Shown: positions 1-6,569 of the stretch, piece after piece | Position numbering within the stretch: the stretch's first letter is position 1 | Layout of the letters: every line of letters starts with the position of its first letter | NCBI GenBank assembly: GCA_017472735.1 | Contig: JAFUOD010000019.1 | Location: 1-64,000 of the forward strand | Direction of reading: 5' to 3' | DNA length: 64,000 nt | Source of the DNA: Oscillospiraceae bacterium | GTDB taxonomy: Bacteria > Bacillota > Clostridia > Oscillospirales > Ruminococcaceae | Position numbers and translations under genes: made by a program | The notes under the pieces: generated by a model | Seen by the model: only the letters and a program-made list of their open reading frames with translations | The model's database searches: none | What the model was told of the DNA's origin: nothing

Positions 1-272
1 AATAGGACTTTGGAACCTAATTTTTCGCCCGCATTTTGCCCAAAAGCACAACATGGCGCAGCGAAAATTAAGAGTTTGCTTCGCAAACTCGAGGTTCGGC
101 GTTCATAAATACCCAAAATACAAAAAACCGCCCGATGTAAACATCGAGCAGTTTTTCGCATGGTGAAGATAATAGTACTTTGGAACCTAATTTTTCGCCC
201 GCATTTTGCCCAAAAGCACAACATGGCGCAGCGAAAAATAAGAGTTTGCTTCGCAAACTCGAGGTTCGGCGT
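1..272. repeat. Direct repeat (two copies, about 101 bp) carrying a tRNA-Val 3'-end mimic
   Basis: Bases 1-102 and 171-272 are near-identical (two mismatches seen by eye); the first copy runs off the window edge. Read on the minus strand, each copy holds a 19-nt hairpin with arms GAGTTTGC/GCAAACTC followed by a T-rich tract, then ends in a degenerate copy of the tRNA-Val T-arm and acceptor 3' strand. The second copy continues to CCA at 161-163. A terminator-like hairpin follows each tRNA-like end. Frames crossing the repeat code for nothing recognisable. It could be a remnant of small elements inserted at the tRNA 3' end, or tandem duplication followed by decay. Confidence 0.85.
122..156 (-). 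terminator. Terminator-like hairpin after the second tRNA-like end
   Basis: On the minus strand an imperfect stem with core arms CGATG/CATCG is followed by a T-run. It sits just beyond the CCA of the degenerate tRNA-Val end, mirroring the terminator after the intact tRNA. Confidence 0.55.
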
Positions 273-285
273 CGATAGTCCGCAT

Positions 286-323
286 AAAACAAATACCGCA
301 GGGTGAAAACCCAGCGGTATTTG
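286..323 (-). terminator. Rho-independent terminator of tRNA-Val
   Basis: Perfect 10-bp arms CAAATACCGC (290-299) and GCGGTATTTG (314-323) lie directly after the tRNA CCA end. On the minus strand a short T-rich stretch follows. Confidence 0.8.
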
Positions 324-325
324 TT

Positions 326-401
326 TGGTGAAGATAATAGGACTTGAACCTATGACCCCCTGCACGTCAAGCAGGTGCTCTACCAGCTGAGCTATACCTT
401 C
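326..401 (-). tRNA. tRNA-Val (anticodon GAC)
   Basis: The minus strand folds into a canonical 76-nt tRNA. The 7-bp acceptor stem GAAGGTA/TATCTTC has one G-U pair. The anticodon stem CCTGC/GCAGG closes the loop TTGACGT with anticodon GAC. The T-arm loop is GGTTCAAGTCC, the discriminator base is A and the CCA is encoded. A sigma-A promoter lies upstream (415-443) and a terminator abuts the CCA. It is transcribed alone. Degenerate copies of its 3' end lie further downstream at 161-185 and 1-20. Confidence 0.95.
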
Positions 402-414
402 ATTCAGCATATGA

Positions 415-443
415 ATTATACTAAATCTTAGCATAAAAGTCAA
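415..443 (-). promoter_or_regulatory. Sigma-A promoter of tRNA-Val
   Basis: On the minus strand, -35 TTGACT and -10 TATAAT are separated by 17 bp. The tRNA 5' end lies about 14 bases below the -10 box. Confidence 0.8.
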
Positions 444-454
444 GAGGTTTTATT

Positions 455-488
455 AAACCAAAACGGGTGAGCCGGCAAGCTCACCCGT
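455..488 (-). terminator. Terminator of the 69-residue gene
   Basis: Arms ACGGGTGAGC (463-472) and GCTCACCCGT (479-488) form a 10-bp hairpin. On the minus strand it is followed by TTTTGGTTT. It lies just after the stop codon of the gene at 497-706. Confidence 0.85.
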
Positions 489-496
489 AACGGCGT

Positions 497-706
497 TTAC
501 TTTTCAATTTCGTGCAAAAGCTTTAACAGCTGTGAGGCGTGCACAGCCTCGTCTTTAGCGTATTCATTAAACATTTGTGCAAGCTTTTGGTCGTGCTCGG
601 TGTCGTTGGCATAGGTCTGAAAATCACGCACCAGCTCGGTCGAGTTCTCCCATGCGCGCAAAATTCGGTCACGGGTCGTAATGTTTAAATTGTTTCTATC
701 GGGCAT
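497..706 (-). CDS. Small helical, ferritin-like/rubrerythrin-like protein (69 aa)
   Basis: A 69-residue protein that is soluble and almost entirely helical by composition. The C-terminal half (EYAKDEAVHASQLLKLLHEI) resembles the iron-binding helix of the rubrerythrin/ferritin-like superfamily, with an Asp-Glu-Ala-Val-His pattern. It is far too short for a four-helix bundle on its own, so it would have to dimerise, or it may not bind metal at all. The start is well set by GGAGG about seven bases before ATG. It is monocistronic with its own terminator at 455-488. No signal peptide or membrane segment is seen. The ferritin-like assignment is inferred from one helix pattern, so an uncharacterised helical protein is the safer label. 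Confidence 0.8.
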   Translation of the reverse strand: MPDRNNLNITTRDRILRAWENSTELVRDFQTYANDTEHDQKLAQMFNEYAKDEAVHASQLLKLLHEIEK

Positions 707-782
707 AAAAATACCTCCAAAAAGTTTTTAGAGATATTATCTGCGGTTTTGCGCGTTTTATCCGTTAACATGATATGTAAAG

Positions 783-861
783 GCGGCGCCGAGTGGCGAG
801 CCGCGCCCCGAATGGGGCAGGGGCGAGCCGTGGGCGCCGCATCACATCCGCCGAAGGCGGA
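783..861. repeat. GC-rich multi-hairpin intergenic element 1
   Basis: Outer 8-bp arms GCGGCGCC (783-790) and GGCGCCGC (833-840) enclose a hairpin GCCCC/GGGGC (805-818). A second hairpin TCCGCC-GAA-GGCGGA follows at 847-861. It is far more GC-rich than its surroundings and shares blocks (GGCGAGCC, CCGCCGAAGGCGG) with the element at 13202-13290. It lies between the promoter side of the 69-aa gene and the 3' end of folA. Confidence 0.7.
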
Positions 862-875
862 TACCTTTTAACAAA

Positions 876-1346
876 TCACTTTTTCACATATCTTATATGC
901 TTATAGTTAATACCTTCGTCACAATTTTCGCCAATAACCTCAGCAGCATATTGCTCTTTATCAAACCTCGGAAAATAAACATCGGCGTCGGGACATTCAG
1001 CGTCAACCTCGGTCAAAATCAGTTCGTCGGCATAAGGCAAGCTAAGCGAATAGATCATCGCTCCGCCAATAATAAAGCAGTCGTTGCCGCAGGCATTAAA
1101 AGCTTCCTCTAACGAGGCGTAAACCTCAACACCATCGGGCTTATAGTCTGTGTTGCGAGAGATTACAATATTTCGTCTTTTAGGCAGAGGTCTGCCTATG
1201 GATTCAAAGGTAAGTCTGCCCATAACAACGGTGTGACCTGCGGTAGTCGTTCTAAAAAACTTCCTATCTCCCGGGAGGTTCCACAAAAGTCCGTTGTCTT
1301 TTCCAAGCTCAAGATTTTTGCCTACGGCGGCAATCAATGAAATCAT
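876..1346 (-). CDS. folA: Dihydrofolate reductase
   Basis: Reduces dihydrofolate to tetrahydrofolate with NADPH in the cytosol, closing the cycle opened by thymidylate synthase encoded just upstream. Family hallmarks are visible from the N-terminus: MISLIAAVGKN, then GLLWNLPGDRKFF (substrate loop, with Asp as the conserved acid), VVMGRLTFESIG, the RRNIVISRN segment and the FIIGGAMIYSLSL nucleotide-binding loop. At 156 residues the length is normal. A GTG at 1367 would add seven residues and overlap the thyA stop, but the ATG at 1346 has AAAGGA ten bases ahead and begins exactly where the family does, so it is preferred. Forms a two-gene operon with thyA. No antifolate-resistance change is obvious by eye. 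Confidence 0.95.
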   Translation of the reverse strand: MISLIAAVGKNLELGKDNGLLWNLPGDRKFFRTTTAGHTVVMGRLTFESIGRPLPKRRNIVISRNTDYKPDGVEVYASLEEAFNACGNDCFIIGGAMIYSLSLPYADELILTEVDAECPDADVYFPRFDKEQYAAEVIGENCDEGINYKHIRYVKK

Positions 1347-1363
1347 CTTTTTGTTTTCCTTTC

Positions 1364-2266
1364 TCACTGTGCAATAGGGAAGCTTATTTTGCCCATGTGC
1401 TGATATCCCTCAAGCTTAACGTCCAAGCAATCCTTGCTGTTGTCAAAGTCATAAAAATCTTTAACGTCGGGGTTAAGCCAAAGCTTAGGTGCGGGCAAAT
1501 CGCCCTGCTCGTCAAATCGCTTTAGCTGTTCTTTAATTCCGTCAATCTGGTTCACATAAATATGTGCGTCCTTAATGCTCCAGTCAAGGGTGCCGACTTC
1601 TAACCCGCAGACCTGCGCCAGCATGCACAAAAGCGTAGCATACTGCGTTACGTTAAATGGCAGACCCAAAGGCACATCACAGCTTCGCTGGTGAACCCAC
1701 GCATTAAGCTTGCCGTCGGTAACATCCCACTCGCTGCTCCACACGCACGAGGGCAAAACAGCACTCTCTAAATAGTCGTTTTGCCACAAAGACATTATCA
1801 TTCGTCTGTCGCCGGGGTTGTTCTTAAGCTTGTCAATAAGATTATCTATAAGTCCGAATTTCTTAACAATATATCCGTAAGCCGTACCGATAGTGTGCGC
1901 CCACTCTTTGCCGAAGTTTTTATGCACCTCGGTCTTAACGATCTTTCCGTTTTCATCGGGCATCATTTGTGTGGCGTGCCAAATGCCCTCGTCATCGATC
2001 TCCCATTCATCCCAAATGCGCACGTTTCTTTCCTGCAGCCATCTTACATCGTTAGACTGCGCCTGATATATCCAAAGCATTTCCAAAACCGCCTGACGGA
2101 TAAACACTTGTTTTGTGGTTAAAATGGGAAATTCTTCTCCCACATCAATGTGAAAATGCCACGAGGGGAGCTTAACGGTGTTAATTCCTGTTCTGTTTTC
2201 AACTTCCTTGCCATGCTCCAAAATGTTTTTGCAAAGCTCCAAATACTGCTTGTCCCACTTTGACAT
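1364..2266 (-). CDS. thyA: Thymidylate synthase (ThyA type)
   Basis: Methylates dUMP to dTMP using 5,10-methylene-tetrahydrofolate, which is oxidised to dihydrofolate and recycled by the downstream DHFR. The catalytic cysteine is in LPSCVWSSEWDV near residue 173. The dUMP-binding motif RSCDVPLGLPFNVTQYA and the C-terminal folate-binding region are present. At 300 residues it is longer than the 264-residue E. coli enzyme, with extra sequence in the middle, as in many Firmicute ThyA proteins. The ATG is preceded by AGGCGG about ten bases away. A strong promoter lies at 2304-2332. It is the first gene of thyA-folA, which are translationally adjacent. Confidence 0.96.
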   Translation of the reverse strand: MSKWDKQYLELCKNILEHGKEVENRTGINTVKLPSWHFHIDVGEEFPILTTKQVFIRQAVLEMLWIYQAQSNDVRWLQERNVRIWDEWEIDDEGIWHATQMMPDENGKIVKTEVHKNFGKEWAHTIGTAYGYIVKKFGLIDNLIDKLKNNPGDRRMIMSLWQNDYLESAVLPSCVWSSEWDVTDGKLNAWVHQRSCDVPLGLPFNVTQYATLLCMLAQVCGLEVGTLDWSIKDAHIYVNQIDGIKEQLKRFDEQGDLPAPKLWLNPDVKDFYDFDNSKDCLDVKLEGYQHMGKISFPIAQ

Positions 2267-2303
2267 TGCTCTTTACCGCCTTTCGTAAAGCTGTGTTACC
2301 CTA

Positions 2304-2332
2304 ATTATAGCAGATTGCGCCGTGCGTAGCAA
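2304..2332 (-). promoter_or_regulatory. Sigma-A promoter of thyA-folA
   Basis: On the minus strand, -35 TTGCTA, a 17-bp spacer and -10 TATAAT, about 38 bases ahead of the thyA ATG. Confidence 0.75.
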
Positions 2333-2392
2333 CCATGTTTGGTACACTTTTTTGTACTGACCTGAAGTTTTTGCGATGTCCAATGTGAGTGC

Positions 2393-2480
2393 GAGCGCCG
2401 CCTTCCGCCCGTCCCCGCAGGGGACGGGCTTACTCGTTACTCACTTGGCAAGCGGCAGTTGGGGCAGGAAGGCGGCGCTC
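2393..2480. repeat. GC-rich multi-hairpin intergenic element 2
   Basis: Perfect 14-bp outer arms (GAGCGCCGCCTTCC at 2393-2406, complement at 2467-2480) enclose a 9-bp hairpin CCCGTCCCC/GGGGACGGG. It occupies the 430-bp divergent gap between thyA and the CarD-like gene. No coding sequence is supported there apart from the two promoters. Confidence 0.75.
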
Positions 2481-2621
2481 TCTTTTGCATTCAGCTTTCT
2501 TTAAAAGATGCGCTTTTGCCCTTTCCCAAAGCGGAGCACGCATTGTCGGCAAAATGCACAAACAGCCACCACCCCAAGCTGTTAAATCCTCCAAATTCCA
2601 ATTTATTTTCCATTTTACCTC

Positions 2622-2650
2622 TTACAATTTTCTTTACAATCTGTTATAAT
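2622..2650 (+). promoter_or_regulatory. Sigma-A promoter of the CarD-like gene
   Basis: -35 TTACAA (2622-2627), 17-bp spacer, -10 TATAAT (2645-2650), 46 bases before the start codon. Confidence 0.7.
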
Positions 2651-2696
2651 TATTACATGGTTGTACAATAAGTAATTTTGTAAAGGTGCAGGATCT

Positions 2697-3197
2697 ATGT
2701 TTAGTATCAATGAGTATGTTATATATGGCAGTGAGGGTGTTTGCCGTGTCGAATCCATCGGTCATCCCGATATTTCGGGGCTTGACAAGCTAAAGGAGTA
2801 TTATACCCTTTTGCCTGTTTACAAAAGCGGAAGAATCTATACCCCCATCGACTCCACTATTCACATGCGCCGTGTTATAACCAAAACCAAAGCGCAGGAG
2901 CTTATTGATAACATTAAAGAAATTAGCCACGAGCTTGATGTGCCCAAGGACATTAAACAGGCTAACCTTTTCTATCGTGATCTGGTGCGCTCTTACGAAT
3001 GCTCGAAGCTTATTAGCTTAATAAAATATGTTTTCTTTAAGCAGCGTGAGTTTTCACTTATCAAGAGGAATATGCCTGCCGTTGACCTTAAGTTTTTAAA
3101 GATCGCCGAAGATATGCTTTACAGCGAGTTCGGTTTTGCTCTTGGAATAGACCCCAAGGACGTTAAGGGATATATAATTAAATGCTGTGAGGAGTAA
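2697..3197 (+). CDS. CarD/CdnL-family RNA polymerase-binding regulator
   Basis: 166 residues. The N-terminal half (FSINEYVIYGSEGVCRVESI, then YYTLLPVY and a stretch ending in the conserved IYTPID) is the CarD/TRCF RNA polymerase-interacting domain that binds the beta subunit lobe. The rest is helical, as in CarD C-terminal DNA-contacting domains. Such proteins stabilise open promoter complexes and tune rRNA and housekeeping transcription. It is monocistronic with its own promoter and a strong terminator. Several CarD paralogues are common in Clostridia, so equivalence with CdnL or with a stress-specific paralogue cannot be decided here. Confidence 0.88.
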   Translation: MFSINEYVIYGSEGVCRVESIGHPDISGLDKLKEYYTLLPVYKSGRIYTPIDSTIHMRRVITKTKAQELIDNIKEISHELDVPKDIKQANLFYRDLVRSYECSKLISLIKYVFFKQREFSLIKRNMPAVDLKFLKIAEDMLYSEFGFALGIDPKDVKGYIIKCCEE

Positions 3198-3211
3198 AGC
3201 GTATAAAAATT

Positions 3212-3245
3212 GCCTGCCCAAAGAATGGGCAGGCTTTTGTTTTGT
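3212..3245 (+). terminator. Terminator of the CarD-like gene
   Basis: Hairpin GCCTGCCCA/TGGGCAGGC followed by TTTTGTTTTG. It sits in the convergent gap and may also stop the acetyltransferase transcript. Confidence 0.9.
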
Positions 3246-3859
3246 TACTTTAAAATATCTTTGTCAATTCTGTGGCTTTTAAAGTAAAACTCGCGGTCAC
3301 GGTCATTAACCTCTCGCAAAATTCGGCATGGATTGCCAACCGCAACAACATTGTCGGGCAGGTCTTTTGTTACAATGCTTCCTGCGCCCACAACAACGTT
3401 GTCGCCTATCGTCACACCGGGAAGCACAACAACACCTGCGCCCAACCAGCAGTTTTTGCCGATTCTGACAGGTGCGTTAAACTGATAGCCTTGCTCTCTA
3501 AGCTCGGGCAAAATGGGATGACCTGCTGTTGCAATCGTCACATTGGGGCCGAACATTGTATAGTCTCCCACATAAATGTGAGTATCATCAACCATGGTTA
3601 AATTAAAGTTTGCATAAACCTTTTTGCCAAAGTGAACATGCTTGCCTGCCCAGCTTGCGTGTAAGGGAGGCTCGATATAGCAGCCCTCGCCGATTTCGGC
3701 AAACATTTGTTTAAGCATAGCATCACGTTTCTCAAGCTCATGAGGGCGTGTTGCATTAAAATCATAAAGCTTTTCCAAGCACTCAAGCTGAGCATCGAAC
3801 AATGTCGGGTCAGTGGGCAAATAAAGCTCGGTCGTGTGTAGCTTATCTTTCATTGACAT
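3245..3859 (-). CDS. Sugar O-acetyltransferase (LacA/Maa/NodL family)
   Basis: Transfers acetyl from acetyl-CoA to a sugar hydroxyl, as maltose and galactoside acetyltransferases do. The N-terminal domain with ELYLPTDPTLF and YDFNATRPHE is the Mac domain. It is followed by a left-handed beta-helix of hexapeptide repeats, including the ANFNLTMVDD, GPNVTIATAGHP (catalytic His) and VRIGKNCWLGAGVVVLPGVT segments. An upstream frame would add 18 residues, but the ATG at 3859 has AGGTG seven bases ahead and gives MSMKDKLHTTELY, a normal family start, so 204 residues are chosen. It lies downstream of the glnN tail-repeat array, on the same strand. Confidence 0.92.
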   Translation of the reverse strand: MSMKDKLHTTELYLPTDPTLFDAQLECLEKLYDFNATRPHELEKRDAMLKQMFAEIGEGCYIEPPLHASWAGKHVHFGKKVYANFNLTMVDDTHIYVGDYTMFGPNVTIATAGHPILPELREQGYQFNAPVRIGKNCWLGAGVVVLPGVTIGDNVVVGAGSIVTKDLPDNVVAVGNPCRILREVNDRDREFYFKSHRIDKDILK

Positions 3860-3915
3860 AACAATACACCTCGGCGCATATTTTACGTTTTTAGAGGGCA
3901 AACGGCACCCCAAAA

Positions 3916-4350
3916 TTGATATTTGTGGCTTTTCTTAAGCTTGGTTTTATACCGCAAACAGCATTCTGCCATATGTAGGATACGGCCATTGCCGGCTCGA
4001 AATTCGCTATCTCCGATGACTGCCTACAGCCGGCAACCAAAAATGGCTCTCGGCGCGAGTCGCCTCGTGCGCAAGCGCACCGCTATTTTTCAAAGATTGA
4101 TATTTGTGGCTTTTCTTAAATTTGTTTTTATACCGCAAACAGCATTCTTCCGTAAGTGGGATACGGCCATTGCCGGCTCGAAATTCGCTATCTCCGATGA
4201 CTGCCTACAGCCGGCAACCAAAAATGGCTCTCGGCGCGAGTCGCCTCGTGCGCAAGCGCACCGCCATTTTTCAAAGATTGATATTTGTGGCTTTTCTTTA
4301 GTTTGGTTTTATACCGCAAACAGCATTCTTCCGTAAGTGGGATACGGCCA
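3916..4350. repeat. 181-bp tandem array repeating the 3' end of glnN (about 2.4 copies)
   Basis: Units start at 3916, 4097 and 4278, an exact period of 181 bp both times. The third, partial unit ends inside glnN. Each unit holds, on the minus strand, the last 13 codons plus stop of glnN ([13 protein letters not shown]), a short spacer and a hairpin-rich core of about 110 bp with GTGCGC/GCGCAC. Units 1 and 2 have almost identical cores (one difference seen). The coding tail of unit 1 differs from the gene in four codons, all synonymous. No gene is supported in 3916-4308. Confidence 0.92.
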
Positions 4351-6378
4351 GTATTTTTCGCCAACAAGTGTTTCGATTTCGTCGGCAACTTTTCTAAGCT
4401 TGTTCATTGCGGGAATTATTGTATTCTTATAATAATCTGCGGTATCCTGTCCCTCGCCAAAGGGCACAGTTTCAATAAGCTCTTCAAGCGAGAGCATCTT
4501 TTTATACATATTCGTCGAAAGTCCTGTCAGCTTTCTAATCATGTCGGTTTCAAAGCCGCACTCAACATCGGCAATGCTTTTTGCACACGAAACAGTCTCA
4601 GCAAGCTTTCTTACATATGTAGAAACTGCAGGCAGAATATCCTTTTTAGCCATTTCAACCATTGTAAGCGATTCGATCTTTAACACCTTACAATAGTTTT
4701 CGAGGTTGATGGCATAGCGCGATTCAAGCTCGGCACGCGAATATACGCCATGTCTTTCAAACAGCGCAACATTCTTTTCATCTAAAATATGAGGCAAAGC
4801 ATCGGGAGTGGTGGGTAAGTTGTGCAAGCCTCTGCGCTGGGCTTCTTCAACCCATTCGGCGCTGTAACCGTCGCCGTTGAAAAGAATAGCCTCGTTTTCG
4901 ATGATAGTTCTTCTTATCAAATCGTCAAGCGCTTCGTTAAAGTTTTCCTTGTCCTTAAGCTCGTCATAAAATTCATCTAAAATCTGAGCGACAATGGTAT
5001 TCAGGGTGGTTGTAGGCCCTGCAATCGAAAGGCTTGAGCCCGGTGAGCGGAATTCGAACTTGTTGCCGGTAAAAGCAAACGGACTTGTTCGGTTACGGTC
5101 TGTGGTGTCCTTCATAAAGTGAGGCAAAACGTCAACGCCTATCTCTATATCAACGTGCTTGCCCTCATAAGTTCTTCTGTCAACGATGGAGCGAAGGATC
5201 TCACTAAGCTCGTCGCCCAAAAACATTGAAATTATTGCAGGAGGAGCCTCGTTTGCACCAAGTCTGTGGTCGTTGCCTGCCGAAGCAACAGAAATTCTCA
5301 AAAGATCCTGATATTCGTTAACGCCCTTTATAACCGCAACCAAGAACAAAAGGAACTGTGCGTTTTCGGCGGGGGTTTTACCGGGTTCAAACAAATTTAT
5401 GCCGTCATCGGTTGAAAGAGACCAGTTATCGTGCTTGCCCGAACCGTTTATACCCTCGAAAGGCTTTTCGTGAAGCAGGCATTTAAAGCCGTGCTGGTGT
5501 GCAACCTTTCTTAAAAGCTCCATTGTAATCTGGTTGTGGTCAGAGGCAATGTTTGCGGTATCAAAAATGGGCGCCAGCTCGTGCTGAGAGGGTGCAGCCT
5601 CGTTGTGCTCGGTTTTTGCCATAACGCCAACCTTCCAAAGCTCAACGTCTAAATCTCTCATAAAAGCCTCTACCCTGCGCTTAAGCATGCCATAGTAATG
5701 GTCTTCAAGCTCTTGCCCTTTAGGGGGCTTTGCACCGTAAAGTGTTCTGCCTGTATAGATCAAGTCTTTGCGTCTTGCATACATATCACGGTCGATAAGG
5801 AAATATTCCTGTTCGGGACCGCAGGTGGCAATTACACGCTTTGCATTGCTGCCGAACAGCTTTAAAATTCTTAAAGCCGAACGGTTGAGCGCCTCCATCG
5901 AGCGCAAAAGAGGTGTTTTTGCATCAAGCGCCTCGCCCGAATAAGAACAGAATGCGGTGGGAATATATAAAGTTCCGTTTTTAATAAATGCGTAAGAGGT
6001 CGGGTCCCAAGCGGTATAGCCTCTGGCTTCAAAGGTGGCACGCAAGCCGCCCGACGGGAAGCTTGAAGCGTCGGATTCGCCCTTTATAAGCTCCTTGCCC
6101 TTAAATTCTAAAATCGGCTTGCCGCCTTTTGAGCCTGACAAAAAGCTGTCGTGCTTTTCGGCGGTTATACCTGTTAACGGCTGGAACCAGTGGGTATAAT
6201 GTGTGGCGCCCTTTTCGGTTGCCCAATCTTTCATGGCGGCGGCAACGGCATTTGCAATCTCCATGTTCATGGGCTGACCCGAGTGCAAAGCTTTGTAAAC
6301 CTCGGGCGAGAGCCTTTTTTGCATAACGCTGTCGTTAAAAACCTCACTGCCGAATACTTCAGAAATAATACAAGACAC
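4309..6378 (-). CDS. glnN: Glutamine synthetase, type III
   Basis: ATP-dependent amidation of glutamate, the main ammonium-assimilation step. At 689 residues this is the large GSIII class, not the 440-residue GSI. Class-specific and catalytic segments are visible in order: [30 protein letters not shown] (metal-binding Glu), [39 protein letters not shown] and [18 protein letters not shown]. The start is GTG, ten bases after AAGGA; an overlapping ATG in the SD is in another frame. The promoter is at 6413-6441. The C-terminal codons are part of a tandem array, so the gene end itself has been reworked, yet the encoded tail is unchanged. Confidence 0.96.
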   Translation of the reverse strand: MSCIISEVFGSEVFNDSVMQKRLSPEVYKALHSGQPMNMEIANAVAAAMKDWATEKGATHYTHWFQPLTGITAEKHDSFLSGSKGGKPILEFKGKELIKGESDASSFPSGGLRATFEARGYTAWDPTSYAFIKNGTLYIPTAFCSYSGEALDAKTPLLRSMEALNRSALRILKLFGSNAKRVIATCGPEQEYFLIDRDMYARRKDLIYTGRTLYGAKPPKGQELEDHYYGMLKRRVEAFMRDLDVELWKVGVMAKTEHNEAAPSQHELAPIFDTANIASDHNQITMELLRKVAHQHGFKCLLHEKPFEGINGSGKHDNWSLSTDDGINLFEPGKTPAENAQFLLFLVAVIKGVNEYQDLLRISVASAGNDHRLGANEAPPAIISMFLGDELSEILRSIVDRRTYEGKHVDIEIGVDVLPHFMKDTTDRNRTSPFAFTGNKFEFRSPGSSLSIAGPTTTLNTIVAQILDEFYDELKDKENFNEALDDLIRRTIIENEAILFNGDGYSAEWVEEAQRRGLHNLPTTPDALPHILDEKNVALFERHGVYSRAELESRYAINLENYCKVLKIESLTMVEMAKKDILPAVSTYVRKLAETVSCAKSIADVECGFETDMIRKLTGLSTNMYKKMLSLEELIETVPFGEGQDTADYYKNTIIPAMNKLRKVADEIETLVGEKYWPYPTYGRMLFAV

Positions 6379-6412
6379 AGTAATTTCATCCTTCCTGCGT
6401 ATTTATAATAAG

Positions 6413-6441
6413 AGTATATTATAATTTTAGGATATTGTCAA
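6413..6441 (-). promoter_or_regulatory. Sigma-A promoter of glnN
   Basis: On the minus strand, consensus -35 TTGACA, a 17-bp spacer and -10 TATACT, 35 bases ahead of the GTG start. Confidence 0.8.
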
Positions 6442-6497
6442 ACCGATAAATTACTGAAAAGAGTTAAAGTATGGGCTTGTTTGTTGGAGGATTTGTG

Positions 6498-6526
6498 TAG
6501 AAAAACCCAACGGTTTATGATATAAT
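6498..6526 (+). promoter_or_regulatory. Probable promoter of the GH13 gene
   Basis: A good -10 TATAAT at 6521-6526 with only a weak -35 (TAGAAA-like) 17 bases upstream. The weak -35 would suit an activated promoter. Confidence 0.45.
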
Positions 6527-6569
6527 ATCTATAAGGCAATATTAATTAACAACAGAAAGGATGAAAAAC

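Noticed and set aside
161..272. A second tRNA or tmRNA-like gene
   Set aside because: Only a T-arm/acceptor 3' strand is present; no 5' acceptor half, D-arm or anticodon arm pairs with it.
2389..2671. Two plus-strand ORFs of 86 and 70 codons upstream of the CarD-like gene
   Set aside because: They run through the GC-rich hairpin element and over the promoter of the CarD-like gene, have no SD and give low-complexity peptides.
3923..4683. Plus-strand ORFs of 137, 65 and 132 codons over the glnN 3' region
   Set aside because: They repeat because the DNA is a tandem array and antisense to glnN; no family, no SD.
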